Positions 24,537-30,743 of a stretch of 32,422 bases of DNA are shown here, in pieces. A program made the position numbers and the translations under genes. The DNA is taken from NCBI GenBank assembly GCA_002413145.1, contig DHWK01000110.1:10091-42512 (forward strand), given 5' to 3'. Origin of the DNA: a bacterium UBP12_UBA5184. GTDB lineage: Bacteria > Vulcanimicrobiota > Vulcanimicrobiia > Vulcanimicrobiales > Vulcanimicrobiaceae. How positions within the stretch are numbered: the stretch's first letter is position 1; every line of letters begins with the position of its first letter. The notes beneath the pieces are model-generated. The model was not told the DNA's origin, did not search any database, and was given only the letters and a program-made list of their open reading frames with translations.

Positions 24537-25821
24537 GCTCGACGCGTTTTCCGTGATGGCGCGTAAAGCGTGGCAAGGACTTGGCGATCTTCTCGGGGAT
24601 GATCGCGTCGATTGCGTCGTCGACGGTGACGATGCCGAGCATCTTCTCGTTATGGTCGACGACCGGAACCGCGAGGAGATCGTAGCGCGCGATCGTCGAA
24701 GCGACTTCTTCGGCCTTCATATCCGGTGGGACGCTGACGACGTCGGTCTCCATCAGCATGTGGATGAAAGCCGTCGGCAGCGAGAGCAATAGCGTGCGCA
24801 GCGAGAGGATGCCCAGCAGCTTTTGCGCGGAGTCGGTGACGTAGAGGTAGTAGATGAACTCGGACTCGGGTCCGAGCTCTCGGATTTTAGCGACCGTCGC
24901 GGCCACCGTGCGGTGCGGCAAGATCCAGACGAAGCCCGTCGTCATGAGACCGCCGGCCGTGTCGAACTCGTACTGGACAAGATCGCGCAACTCGCCGGCC
25001 GTCTGGGGCTCCATCTCGGCAAGCAGCGCCTGCTGCTTCTCTTCATCGAGTTCGCCCAAAAGGTCGGCGGCGTCGTCGGGATCCATCTCCTCGACGATGT
25101 CGGCGGCGCGCTCGGTCCCGATGTCTTCGATCAGTTCGCGTTGCTTGTCGGTTTCGAGATGCTCGAAGGCGTCGGCCGCCGTCTCGTCGTCGAGCGAGCG
25201 GACGACGCGGGCGGCGTCCTGGGCCGAGAGTTCTTCGATGATGTCGGCGAGCTCGGAGGGATGAAGCCGCGAGAGCCTGTTTTCAGCGACCGAAAGCCGC
25301 ACGTTGATCGGGTTGACGTCGGAGATCGGCGCGACGTTGTCCCAGGCGATGACGCTGCTGCCGAAACGTTTAAAGAAGCCGGGCACGAAACGGCCTCCCC
25401 CGAGACGTCGCAAGAGACCACCGGCGCCGATGTCGGCGGCGACGACGCGCAGCGCCCCGCCGGTGTTGGCCAGCTCGAGATCGTTGATGCGCACCACCTT
25501 GCGGCCGTTGACGTCGACGATTTGTTTGTCGAGCAAATCTTCGACGAGGTAAAGCGCCCGATCGCCGGGGATCGGCTCGTCGACGGGAACCGAACGCAAG
25601 AGCAGCGTGCCGTCGTTGTCGATATCGACGACGTCGGCGATCGGAGCGAAGCGTTTTCCCTGGCTCGTCTTGATGACGAAGCCGTCGATGCGCGGGAAGG
25701 TGTCGTCGGGTTTGCCGACCAGCAAGTCGACGACTTTACCGATCGGGCGGTTTGATTGCGCCGACTCCAGCACGGCTTGGCGCCCGACCATCTCCGAGAG
25801 ATAGCCCTCCTGAAAGGCCAT
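24523..25821 (-). CDS. Soluble MgtE N-domain + CBS-pair protein with PRC-barrel-like N-terminus (putative Mg2+ sensor)
   Basis: A 432-residue soluble protein. Residues about 1-160 form PRC-barrel-like units (IGKVVDLLVG, DKQIVDVNGRKVVRINDL). Residues about 185-295 are an MgtE intracellular N-domain superhelix, recognisable by repeated LHPSELADIIEEL, DAFEHLETDKQRELIEDI and MDPDDAADLLGEL. Residues about 300-415 form two CBS domains (LLGILSLRTLLLS; MLGIVTVDDAIDAI). In true MgtE channels these parts bind Mg2+ and gate a membrane pore; here no transmembrane segment follows. ATG 25821 is chosen because a perfect AAGGAGG lies 8 nt upstream; the longer in-frame ATG at 25899 would start inside the riboswitch. 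Overlap with the transporter gene suggests it gates that partner, which is inference. Confidence 0.9.
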   Translation of the reverse strand: MAFQEGYLSEMVGRQAVLESAQSNRPIGKVVDLLVGKPDDTFPRIDGFVIKTSQGKRFAPIADVVDIDNDGTLLLRSVPVDEPIPGDRALYLVEDLLDKQIVDVNGRKVVRINDLELANTGGALRVVAADIGAGGLLRRLGGGRFVPGFFKRFGSSVIAWDNVAPISDVNPINVRLSVAENRLSRLHPSELADIIEELSAQDAARVVRSLDDETAADAFEHLETDKQRELIEDIGTERAADIVEEMDPDDAADLLGELDEEKQQALLAEMEPQTAGELRDLVQYEFDTAGGLMTTGFVWILPHRTVAATVAKIRELGPESEFIYYLYVTDSAQKLLGILSLRTLLLSLPTAFIHMLMETDVVSVPPDMKAEEVASTIARYDLLAVPVVDHNEKMLGIVTVDDAIDAIIPEKIAKSLPRFTRHHGKRVEHAAD

Positions 25822-25838
25822 CGCGCTCGCCTCCTTCC

Positions 25839-25870
25839 AAAAAATTAGACCGGTCGCGACGGCGACCGGT
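25839..25870 (-). terminator. Intrinsic terminator / expression platform of the M-box riboswitch
   Basis: On the minus strand a perfect 9-bp GC-rich stem (ACCGGTCGC, loop CGTC, GCGACCGGT; 25849-25870) is followed after three to four bases by six T residues (25839-25844). The Shine-Dalgarno sequence of the downstream gene begins immediately after the T-run. This is the layout expected for transcription attenuation controlled by the upstream aptamer: high Mg2+ should favour the terminator. I did not identify a convincing antiterminator pairing by eye. Confidence 0.8.
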
Positions 25871-25894
25871 TCCCAAACACGTCCCAGAAGGCGT

Positions 25895-26066
25895 GTCACG
25901 GCTCAATCGCTTCAAGCTTCGGCACTACACGCCGTAGATCGCCGAGCGATCAGCCGCTTTGAGCGCCGCCTTGGTTCGGCGGAGCCTGTTCTACCCGATT
26001 GGCGTCTCTCGACGTTTCCGGGCAGCGGCCTGTGTATCGTGTAGGAGCCTCGCCTATCGAGGTGAC
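25895..26066 (-). promoter_or_regulatory. M-box (ykoK leader) Mg2+-sensing riboswitch aptamer
   Basis: The minus strand carries the conserved M-box blocks in the right order: GGCGAGGCTCCT (26054-26043), GCTGCCCGGAAACGTCG (26026-26010), AGACGCCAATCGGGT (26007-25993), then AACAGGCTCCGCC. The closing helix P1 can be drawn: GTCAC plus CTCGAT at the 5' end pairs with ATTGAG and GTGAC at the 3' end (25895-25899 with 26062-26066, one G-U pair). The span of about 172 nt matches the family. M-box RNAs fold around Mg2+ and switch off magnesium-transport genes when Mg2+ is plentiful. It lies between a promoter and a terminator, directly before the MgtE-N/CBS and Nramp-like genes. Confidence 0.93.
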
Positions 26067-26074
26067 CGTCTCCG

Positions 26075-26104
26075 AGTATAGGGGGGCGGGGTTGAGCGGG
26101 TCAA
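26075..26104 (-). promoter_or_regulatory. Sigma70-type promoter for the M-box transcript
   Basis: On the minus strand TTGACC (26104-26099) and TATACT (26080-26075) are separated by 18 nt. Transcription would begin near 26069, which is exactly at the 5' edge of the M-box closing helix. The fit to the consensus and the position relative to the riboswitch make this a well supported promoter. The -35 box lies inside a 10-bp inverted repeat described separately. Confidence 0.75.
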
Positions 26105-26110
26105 CCCCGC
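26086..26110. repeat. Perfect 10-bp inverted repeat overlapping the -35 box
   Basis: GCGGGGTTGA (26086-26095) and TCAACCCCGC (26101-26110) are exact reverse complements with a 5-nt spacer. The right arm and spacer cover the TTGACC -35 element of the M-box promoter. It could be an operator for a dimeric regulator or simply a hairpin that ends transcription arriving from the 26485 gene. No T-run follows it on either strand, which argues against a simple intrinsic terminator. Confidence 0.5.
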
Positions 26111-26484
26111 ACGCGATAGGCGATAGGGTGCTTCAAGACGAGCCCTAGGTGCGGGGGCGCATAGCGCAAGGCTTCGGCGCCTTGGCCGGCCTGGCTCCGA
26201 TGCCGCTTAGCCGCGTTGCGCGATGCGACGCTTCAAAGCCGCTTGGCGCGTTGGCTTCGATCGCGGTGCGCGTGGCGATCGGCGACGGGCGGGCTGGGCG
26301 TGGGCGCGGGGTGACGCGTTACGTCAACTCGGGTCTTGAGGCGCGCCGTCTTCTGCTATTTTGGCTGCCGCAAGAATGCTGCTTCCGTATCGCGCGCCAT
26401 TGAAGGATACGAGCGCCGCCCGTCCGGAGGCGACGCTCATACGTGCGCAGCGTAGGCGATCTTCCTTAACCCGTTTCGCGCTTT
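26111..26484. other. Gene-poor stretch with no supported gene
   Basis: This 374-bp stretch separates the M-box promoter from the end of the secreted-protein gene at 26485. Open frames here lack ribosome sites and protein-like composition. It has several GC-rich inverted or near-repeated words such as GGCTTCGGCGCC. No tRNA, terminator or riboswitch was recognised beyond the features listed at its left edge. Confidence 0.5.
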
Positions 26485-27669
26485 TTAATGACCTATAGGA
26501 ATAATCGGGGAGAGATAGGTCACGTCGAGCACCGCCTGCGAGAACGACGTTAGGCAGGTGTCCTTCAATGCCACTATATTGTAGATCGCAAACGGGGTAC
26601 CGTCCTCGAGCGTAAAGGCCGTGACCGGCTTTGTCGACTTCGCCCAAGATTGCACGATCGATGTTACATCAAGCGATAAGTCCTGCCCCACTATCGGCGA
26701 GCCACCCAACGATGTTCCCGAGATGAACAGCCGGTCACCGGGATTCCATAGGTGGTCGGCATTCCCGTACTGAGAAATGCAGGTCGTGCCGTAGGTCGGC
26801 TTTCCGTTCAAGCGCAGGAGCGCCTTGGTCACGGTATGTCCGGCTATGCCGCTGATAGAGAAGTGAACGTAACCGCGGAACAAACTGTTGGTGTACTGTG
26901 AAACCTGCGTATGCGCCTGATCGCTAAAGAGGGAGGCGCTGTGCGTGTGCCCGATCTCAAGGTACAGCAGGTCCCTCATAAAAGGGCCGTTTCGGTTATA
27001 GTAGTCGTTGTCGACGACGGATTTATTAGTCCACACAAAGACATCTGCGACACTTGTGCCAAGAACGTCAGCCGAGAATACGGCCGTTTTGACGTTCGGG
27101 TTGATGACCGGCGGCGCCAGTGAGTATTTTGATAAGTCGGGGTGCGGCGGCTCGGTGGCTACCGCATAGGGCGCCACCTTTGTGACCGGCTTGCAAAACG
27201 CGGGCGGAAAGTCGACTGGAATTTGGATAGAGTTGGCGCCGAATTCTTTGAAGGTCACCTTGAAGACATGATGTCCTTGCATTTGGTTCGGGTCTTTCAA
27301 GCCAACGAGCGGCACGTCGACGCCGGGACTTCCTCCGACCTTAATAGCCGGCAGCGTCATACCTCCTGCCCAGGCCGGGTTTGCGACATCTTGAACCCAA
27401 ATCGCATGGTAGTCGTTAAACGCTGGGCTCTCGCCGTTACCGGCGTTGCGGACGATGAGGCGGAACGTGATTGCAGACTCGCCGGGCGCGCACGGGTTGG
27501 ACAAGATATATGGCGGAGTTGTCCAATAGCTGGCGACCAACATTGGCACTCCGACCATTTGCGTGTTCGCAGGTTCTGTGACCGGTGCTGCTGTCGCCGC
27601 TTCCGCACCAAGCGCGGCGAGCAATGCCGCCGCTACAACCTTAATGTATGTGCCCCAGCGCATAGCCAT
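26485..27669 (-). CDS. Secreted protein with DNRLRE/CBM96-like C-terminal beta-sandwich
   Basis: A 394-residue exported protein. A signal peptide (about 1-28, cleavage near ATAAP) precedes a beta-rich N-terminal region (about 40-150) with FRLIVRNAGNGESPAF, which looks like a CARDB-type adhesion fold. Residues about 180-390 resemble the DNRLRE/CBM96-like domain: a YVHFSISGIAGHTVTKALL strand pair, DLSLDVTSIVQSWA, and a terminal QAVLDVTYLSP. Such domains occur in cell-surface and extracellular proteins and may bind carbohydrate; no catalytic site is evident. ATG 27669 has GGAGG 9 nt upstream. Base composition is visibly less GC-rich than in the flanking genes, with rarer codons, which suggests acquisition by transfer. 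It appears monocistronic. Function is unknown. Confidence 0.8.
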   Translation of the reverse strand: MAMRWGTYIKVVAAALLAALGAEAATAAPVTEPANTQMVGVPMLVASYWTTPPYILSNPCAPGESAITFRLIVRNAGNGESPAFNDYHAIWVQDVANPAWAGGMTLPAIKVGGSPGVDVPLVGLKDPNQMQGHHVFKVTFKEFGANSIQIPVDFPPAFCKPVTKVAPYAVATEPPHPDLSKYSLAPPVINPNVKTAVFSADVLGTSVADVFVWTNKSVVDNDYYNRNGPFMRDLLYLEIGHTHSASLFSDQAHTQVSQYTNSLFRGYVHFSISGIAGHTVTKALLRLNGKPTYGTTCISQYGNADHLWNPGDRLFISGTSLGGSPIVGQDLSLDVTSIVQSWAKSTKPVTAFTLEDGTPFAIYNIVALKDTCLTSFSQAVLDVTYLSPIIPIGH

Positions 27670-28332
27670 AACTTTGGACCTCCATAGGATCGGCCTTCAG
27701 ACTCGGCGCGAGCCAATCACAAAGAACGTGTAGTAGCCAGGCGTCCAGGCTGCATCCAAGTACCCTAAACCGACATTCCCAATGTGACAGAGATTTTCGA
27801 CGCGAGATTGCCGCCTCCCGTGCCCGCGCCTTGGGGGCGATCTGGTGCCGGGGTGCTGATTGACGCGGAGCTGCTTACCGTTGGAACTCCACTAAGTACG
27901 CCAGCTATTGTCATCGCGCTAGGCCCGAAGGAACTGCCCGGAAGTGACTGCTCAAGGCCACTCGCCAAGAGTCCATTCGTCAAGAATGGCTTCCCGAGAC
28001 GTTTAACAAACGCCACGAAGCCTTGCAGATCGGGACTGGGAGGGGAGGGCTCGTTTTGGAAGCCTCTATCGCTATCCCGTCAACCCCGCATGCGGATCAC
28101 TGGGTAGCGCTCAGGACCGCAACGATCTGGTCGAAAGGCTCCGTCATCCGGGGAACAATCGACTAAATCCAAACCCGACCCTCGCTCGTTCCCCAAGCGC
28201 TACTTCATTTTGACGCGACCTCGGGGGGCTTCCGGTGCCCCATATCTGTCGCGCGCCATGATTAGGGGCACTCGCAGTGGGCGTGCGACGCCGGAGTCGA
28301 AGCGCCTTACAAAAGAAAGAGGTTCTTACGGA
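27670..28332. other. Intergenic region between two divergent exported proteins, no supported gene
   Basis: This 663-bp region has lower GC than the flanks. A minus-strand frame at 27765-28016 (83 codons, GTG start with a weak AAGG 4 nt upstream) and a plus-strand frame at 27784-28107 overlap each other; neither shows recognisable homology. A minus-strand stretch at about 27697-27765 reads YLDAAWTPGYYTFFVIGSRRV before a stop and looks protein-like, perhaps the tail of a decayed gene. The promoter of the 26485 gene should lie near 27700, but I see no strong -35/-10 pair. Confidence 0.4.
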
Positions 28333-28968
28333 ATGATACACTCTCGTTGGATTGCGGCGCTGGCATCGATCTGCGCCATCGCGGTCACCCTCCCGGTCTT
28401 CGCGGCGGAGAAGTGGCTGCCCCAGGTCGTCGATCAACCGTCGCGCTTCTCTGGTCCAGGCGTCTATGTCGGAAAGCCGGCGCTTCCCGTTACGCTTTCG
28501 ATGATCATTGCCGGCGGCGGTCCGAGTAACTTCAAGACGCTGACGCTGGTGAAAGCCCTGGCCGGCGCCAAAACCGACGCCGAGGTCGCTTCGCTCACGA
28601 AGAGATTCGGTGCAACCAAAGTCACCCATTTCGTCACCATCTTTCCGTTTGTCGTCTCGGATTCGTTGAAGATCGTCAAGGCCAAGGGCGTCGCTCTACC
28701 TTCGGTGCCGAATCCCGATCCGAAGAACGGTGAGGCACTCGCGGGGGCGCTGTGGGCGGCCGGTCAAACCGGCCACGGATTCGACGTCGAGGTGATGCTC
28801 GACCGCGCCGTCTCGCATCCAATCCACGTGCAAGTGATGAATGACATCGATGCGAAGTACGGTCTCCCAGCCGATGCCGACTACCACGTCGTGCTCGCGC
28901 AAGCGATGAGGGACCTGGCCTCGGTCTATCACTTCAACGCCATGGGCCAAATGAAGGGCTCGATGTAA
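28333..28968 (+). CDS. Exported protein of unknown function
   Basis: A 211-residue protein with a textbook signal peptide: MIHSRW, a hydrophobic core IAALASICAIAVTLPV, and cleavage after FAA. The mature protein has a glycine-rich patch SMIIAGGGPSN, a stretch TKRFGATKVTHFVTIFPFVV, and a C-terminal half with LAGALWAAGQTGHGFDVEVM and MNDIDAKYGLPADADYHVVL. I do not recognise the family. The length and periplasmic localisation are clear; no metal or cofactor motif is obvious. AAAGAGG lies about 10 nt before the ATG at 28333. An earlier in-frame start at 28210 would add a basic, non-homologous stretch before the signal peptide. It stands alone, convergent with the operon to its right. Confidence 0.75.
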   Translation: MIHSRWIAALASICAIAVTLPVFAAEKWLPQVVDQPSRFSGPGVYVGKPALPVTLSMIIAGGGPSNFKTLTLVKALAGAKTDAEVASLTKRFGATKVTHFVTIFPFVVSDSLKIVKAKGVALPSVPNPDPKNGEALAGALWAAGQTGHGFDVEVMLDRAVSHPIHVQVMNDIDAKYGLPADADYHVVLAQAMRDLASVYHFNAMGQMKGSM

Positions 28969-28975
28969 AGGCCGA

Positions 28976-29001
28976 GGGGGTGGCGCAATCGCGTCACCCC
29001 C
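28976..29001. terminator. GC-rich hairpin between convergent genes
   Basis: GGGGGTG (28976-28982) pairs with CACCCCC (28995-29001), with a further GCG/CGC pairing inside. It begins 7 bp after the stop of the exported protein at 28968 and lies downstream of the minus-strand methyltransferase, so it could end transcription from both sides. Neither strand has a T-run after the hairpin, so its efficiency is uncertain. Confidence 0.4.
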
Positions 29002-29179
29002 GGCGTGCCGGATAGAATATTAAGTCAGGACCATGGAGCTGCTGAAGTTGGTGAGGTGCCTGCAGAGATCCGGCCACGACGTCAACGCCGCGAGCGCTTC
29101 TTGCAACCACCAGGACGGTTCAGTCCCCGGAACTACGCTAGGCATCGCGGTCCGTTCAGCCCTCGGGCTACGTGTGACG

Positions 29180-29968
29180 CTACGATGCTTTGCTTGCGCG
29201 GAACGTAATGCCGAGCGTTCCGAAGTCGGCGGCGCTCGTCTCTTGCGGTGCGTCTGCAAAGACGTCGCCACGCCAGGTGATTTCGAATCCGCTGAATCCG
29301 GCGGCTGCAACTGCAGCGGCAAGCTCTGCTTCCAGCAGAGCGCCGGCGATTCAACCGGTCCAGAGATCGATTTTTTGTTTTGCACTCTCCGGAACGGCGC
29401 GCTGCACCAAAATGTCCGCGATCTCAAGCCGGCCGCCCGGGCGCAACACGCGGTTCATTTCGCGCAGCGCTGCGCTCTTGTCGGGCGTGAGATTCAAGAC
29501 GCCGTTCGAGATGACGACATCGGCCCAAGCGTCTTCCACCGGCAGCTTCTCCATGAGACCTTCGCGGATCTCGGCGTTCTCGAAGCCCCCTGAGCGCACC
29601 GCGCCGCGGGCCTTATCGAGCATAGCCGCGGTCATATCTACGCCGATCACCCGACCCTTTGGGCCGACCATCTTGGCTGCGATCAAGGTGTCGATTCCGG
29701 CTCCGCAGCCGACATCGACGACACGCTCGCCGGCCTTGGGCGGGATAACTGCGAACGGATTACCGGTCCCCGCAAACGATTCGATGCTCGCTTCGGGGAT
29801 GTCGCTCAGCCAAGCATCTTGGTACGCGAGGATGCCGGCGAGTTTTCGTCCCGTGTGAAAGTGGAAACCCTTGCGCGGATCGCATGCAACCTGGGTGTAT
29901 TCGTCGCGAATTGCTGCTCGCAATTCGTCGAGATCGAGATCGACGACGGGGATGCTCTCCGTTCCCAT
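29180..29968 (-). CDS. SAM-dependent methyltransferase, ArsM-like, probable selenoprotein (Sec206, UGA at 29351-29353)
   Basis: A class I methyltransferase of 262 residues if the in-frame TGA is read as selenocysteine. It has RVVDVGCGAGID as the SAM motif, GRVIGVDMT, ADVVISNGVLNL and VLRPGGRLEIAD, close to the arsenite-methyltransferase-like family. In that family the text after the core reads, as I recall it, LWTGCIAGAL. Here it reads DLWTG-TGA-IAGALLEAEL and continues in frame for 56 codons with a family-like end (AGFSGFEI, ADFGTLGITFRA) to TAG at 29180. A conventional call would stop at residue 205 and lose the tail. A SECIS-like hairpin follows the TGA. ATG 29968 has GGAGG 4 nt upstream. 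It is the last gene of the operon; As(III), selenide or a thiol may be the methyl acceptor. Confidence 0.85.
29317..29345 (-). promoter_or_regulatory. Bacterial SECIS-like hairpin after the UGA of the methyltransferase gene
   Basis: Just downstream of the TGA (29353-29351) the minus strand forms GCTCTGC-TGGAA-GCAGAGC, a perfect 7-bp stem (29341-29323). It is extended by CGGC/GCCG across a 2-nt TT bulge to 11 bp (29345-29317). The apical loop UGGAA starts 16 nt after the UGA and contains the guanines expected of a SelB-binding loop. Bacterial SECIS loops are typically about 16-37 nt after the UGA, so both position and loop agree. Confidence 0.75.
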
Positions 29969-30002
29969 GTTCCCTCCGAAAAAACGTTTCCACTCGTTAC
30001 GA

Positions 30003-30021
30003 GGGCCCGGCAGCCGGGCCC
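30003..30021 (-). other. Strong intercistronic hairpin
   Basis: GGGCCCGG and CCGGGCCC form a perfect 8-bp stem with a 3-nt loop, starting at the last base of the metallo-hydrolase stop codon and lying in the 52-nt gap before the methyltransferase. No T-run follows directly; a TTTTTT occurs about 18 nt later, next to the GGAGG of the next gene. It may stabilise the upstream message or partly attenuate expression of the last gene. Confidence 0.55.
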
Positions 30022-30743
30022 TAGCGGCCTCGGTTGGCCTCGATCACCTTGTAGTAGGCCGGCGGTTTCGGCGGTAAGCCCTCGAAGAGGTTAGCGACGA
30101 ACTCGTCGGGCGATTTCGTTTGGATGGCCTGGTTGAAGCGCCGCTCGAATCCGATCGTCGAAGATGGTTTTCCGCTCATAGTGCGGCCGCAGGGGCTACC
30201 CGAAATATGCGCGGGATAGACTTCGATGTAGTCGGGAAGGCTCAAGAGCTTGCGCTGGATCGAATCGTAAAGGGTCCGCGCGGCTTCGGGTCCGCCGAAG
30301 TCGGGGCGCCCGACGTCGCCAACAAAGAGCGTATCGCCCGTCAGAACCATCCACGGCGCCTCCCCTCTGCTGCGATCGGTTACGAGCAGCGAGACGCTTT
30401 CGGGCGTGTGTCCGGGAGTATGGAGCGCGCGCAGCGCGACGTTGCCGAGAGATATTTCCGAACCGTCGCTCAAGCCGGTAAAGGGATAGCCGACCTCGGC
30501 GCTCTCATGGAGATAGATGGGGGCGCCGGTCCGTGCCGCGAGTTCGCGCTCGCCGGAGAGGTGATCGGCGTGGATGTGCGTTGCAACGATCGCCTCGATG
30601 CGCATTCCGTAGCGCTCGGCAACTTGAATGTATTCGGTCACCTCGAACTGAGGATCGACGACCGCGGCGCGGCCCTGACCGCCTCAACCCAAGAGGTATG
30701 ATGCGCAGCCCGTTTCGGCGCGTAATAGCTGTCGAAAGATCAA
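30021..30743 (-). CDS. MBL-fold metallo-hydrolase, persulfide-dioxygenase-like, probable selenoprotein (Sec20, UGA at 30684-30686)
   Basis: A metallo-beta-lactamase-fold protein of 240 residues. Metal ligands are in THIHADH, the histidine of LHTPGHTPESVS, GDTLFVGDVGRPD and YPAHISGSPCG; GKPSSTIGFERRFN is typical of ETHE1/persulfide dioxygenase-like enzymes joined to rhodaneses. The true start is TTG at 30743, with AAGGAG 8 nt upstream and a 4-bp TTGA overlap with the MFS gene. It gives MIFRQLLRAETGCASYLLG, then TGA, then GGQGRAAVVDPQFEV. As I recall the family, Cys is conserved at the TGA position (YLxGCGG). Reading it as Sec restores the whole N-terminus; a conventional call would begin at 30641 and lose it. 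Likely role: oxidation or handling of persulfide or related sulfur species in the cytoplasm. Confidence 0.85.
30637..30659 (-). promoter_or_regulatory. Candidate SECIS hairpin after the UGA of the metallo-hydrolase gene
   Basis: On the minus strand GTCG, a bulged AT, CCTC, loop AGTTC, GAGG and TGAC form 8 pairs (one G-U) with the loop 35-39 nt after the UGA. A bulged U next to a 4-bp upper helix and a GU-containing loop resembles the upper part of the E. coli fdhF SECIS. A second, smaller hairpin (30660-30674, loop CGCCG) sits closer to the UGA and is an alternative. Which one is used is unclear, so confidence is moderate. Confidence 0.5.

Noticed and set aside
26149..26403. 84-codon plus-strand frame in the gene-poor stretch
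   Set aside because: GTG-type start without ribosome site and random-looking Arg/Ala/Leu composition.
27765..28016. 83-codon minus-strand frame upstream of the secreted protein
   Set aside because: Some protein-like sequence, but weak ribosome site, no recognised domain and an overlapping competing frame on the other strand.
29020..29145. Small minus-strand frame of 41 codons after the methyltransferase
   Set aside because: No Shine-Dalgarno sequence and no recognised family, although the composition is not absurd.
29351..30686. UGA codon reassignment (to Trp or Gly) instead of selenocysteine
   Set aside because: TGA ends nuoL, nuoM, fadA, glnA, the Nramp gene and others at family-expected positions, so the code is standard here.
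29351..30686. The two in-frame TGAs as pseudogene or sequencing errors
   Set aside because: Both replace a family Cys, are flanked by intact frames and hairpins, and the genes keep good ribosome sites and overlaps; not excluded without reads.
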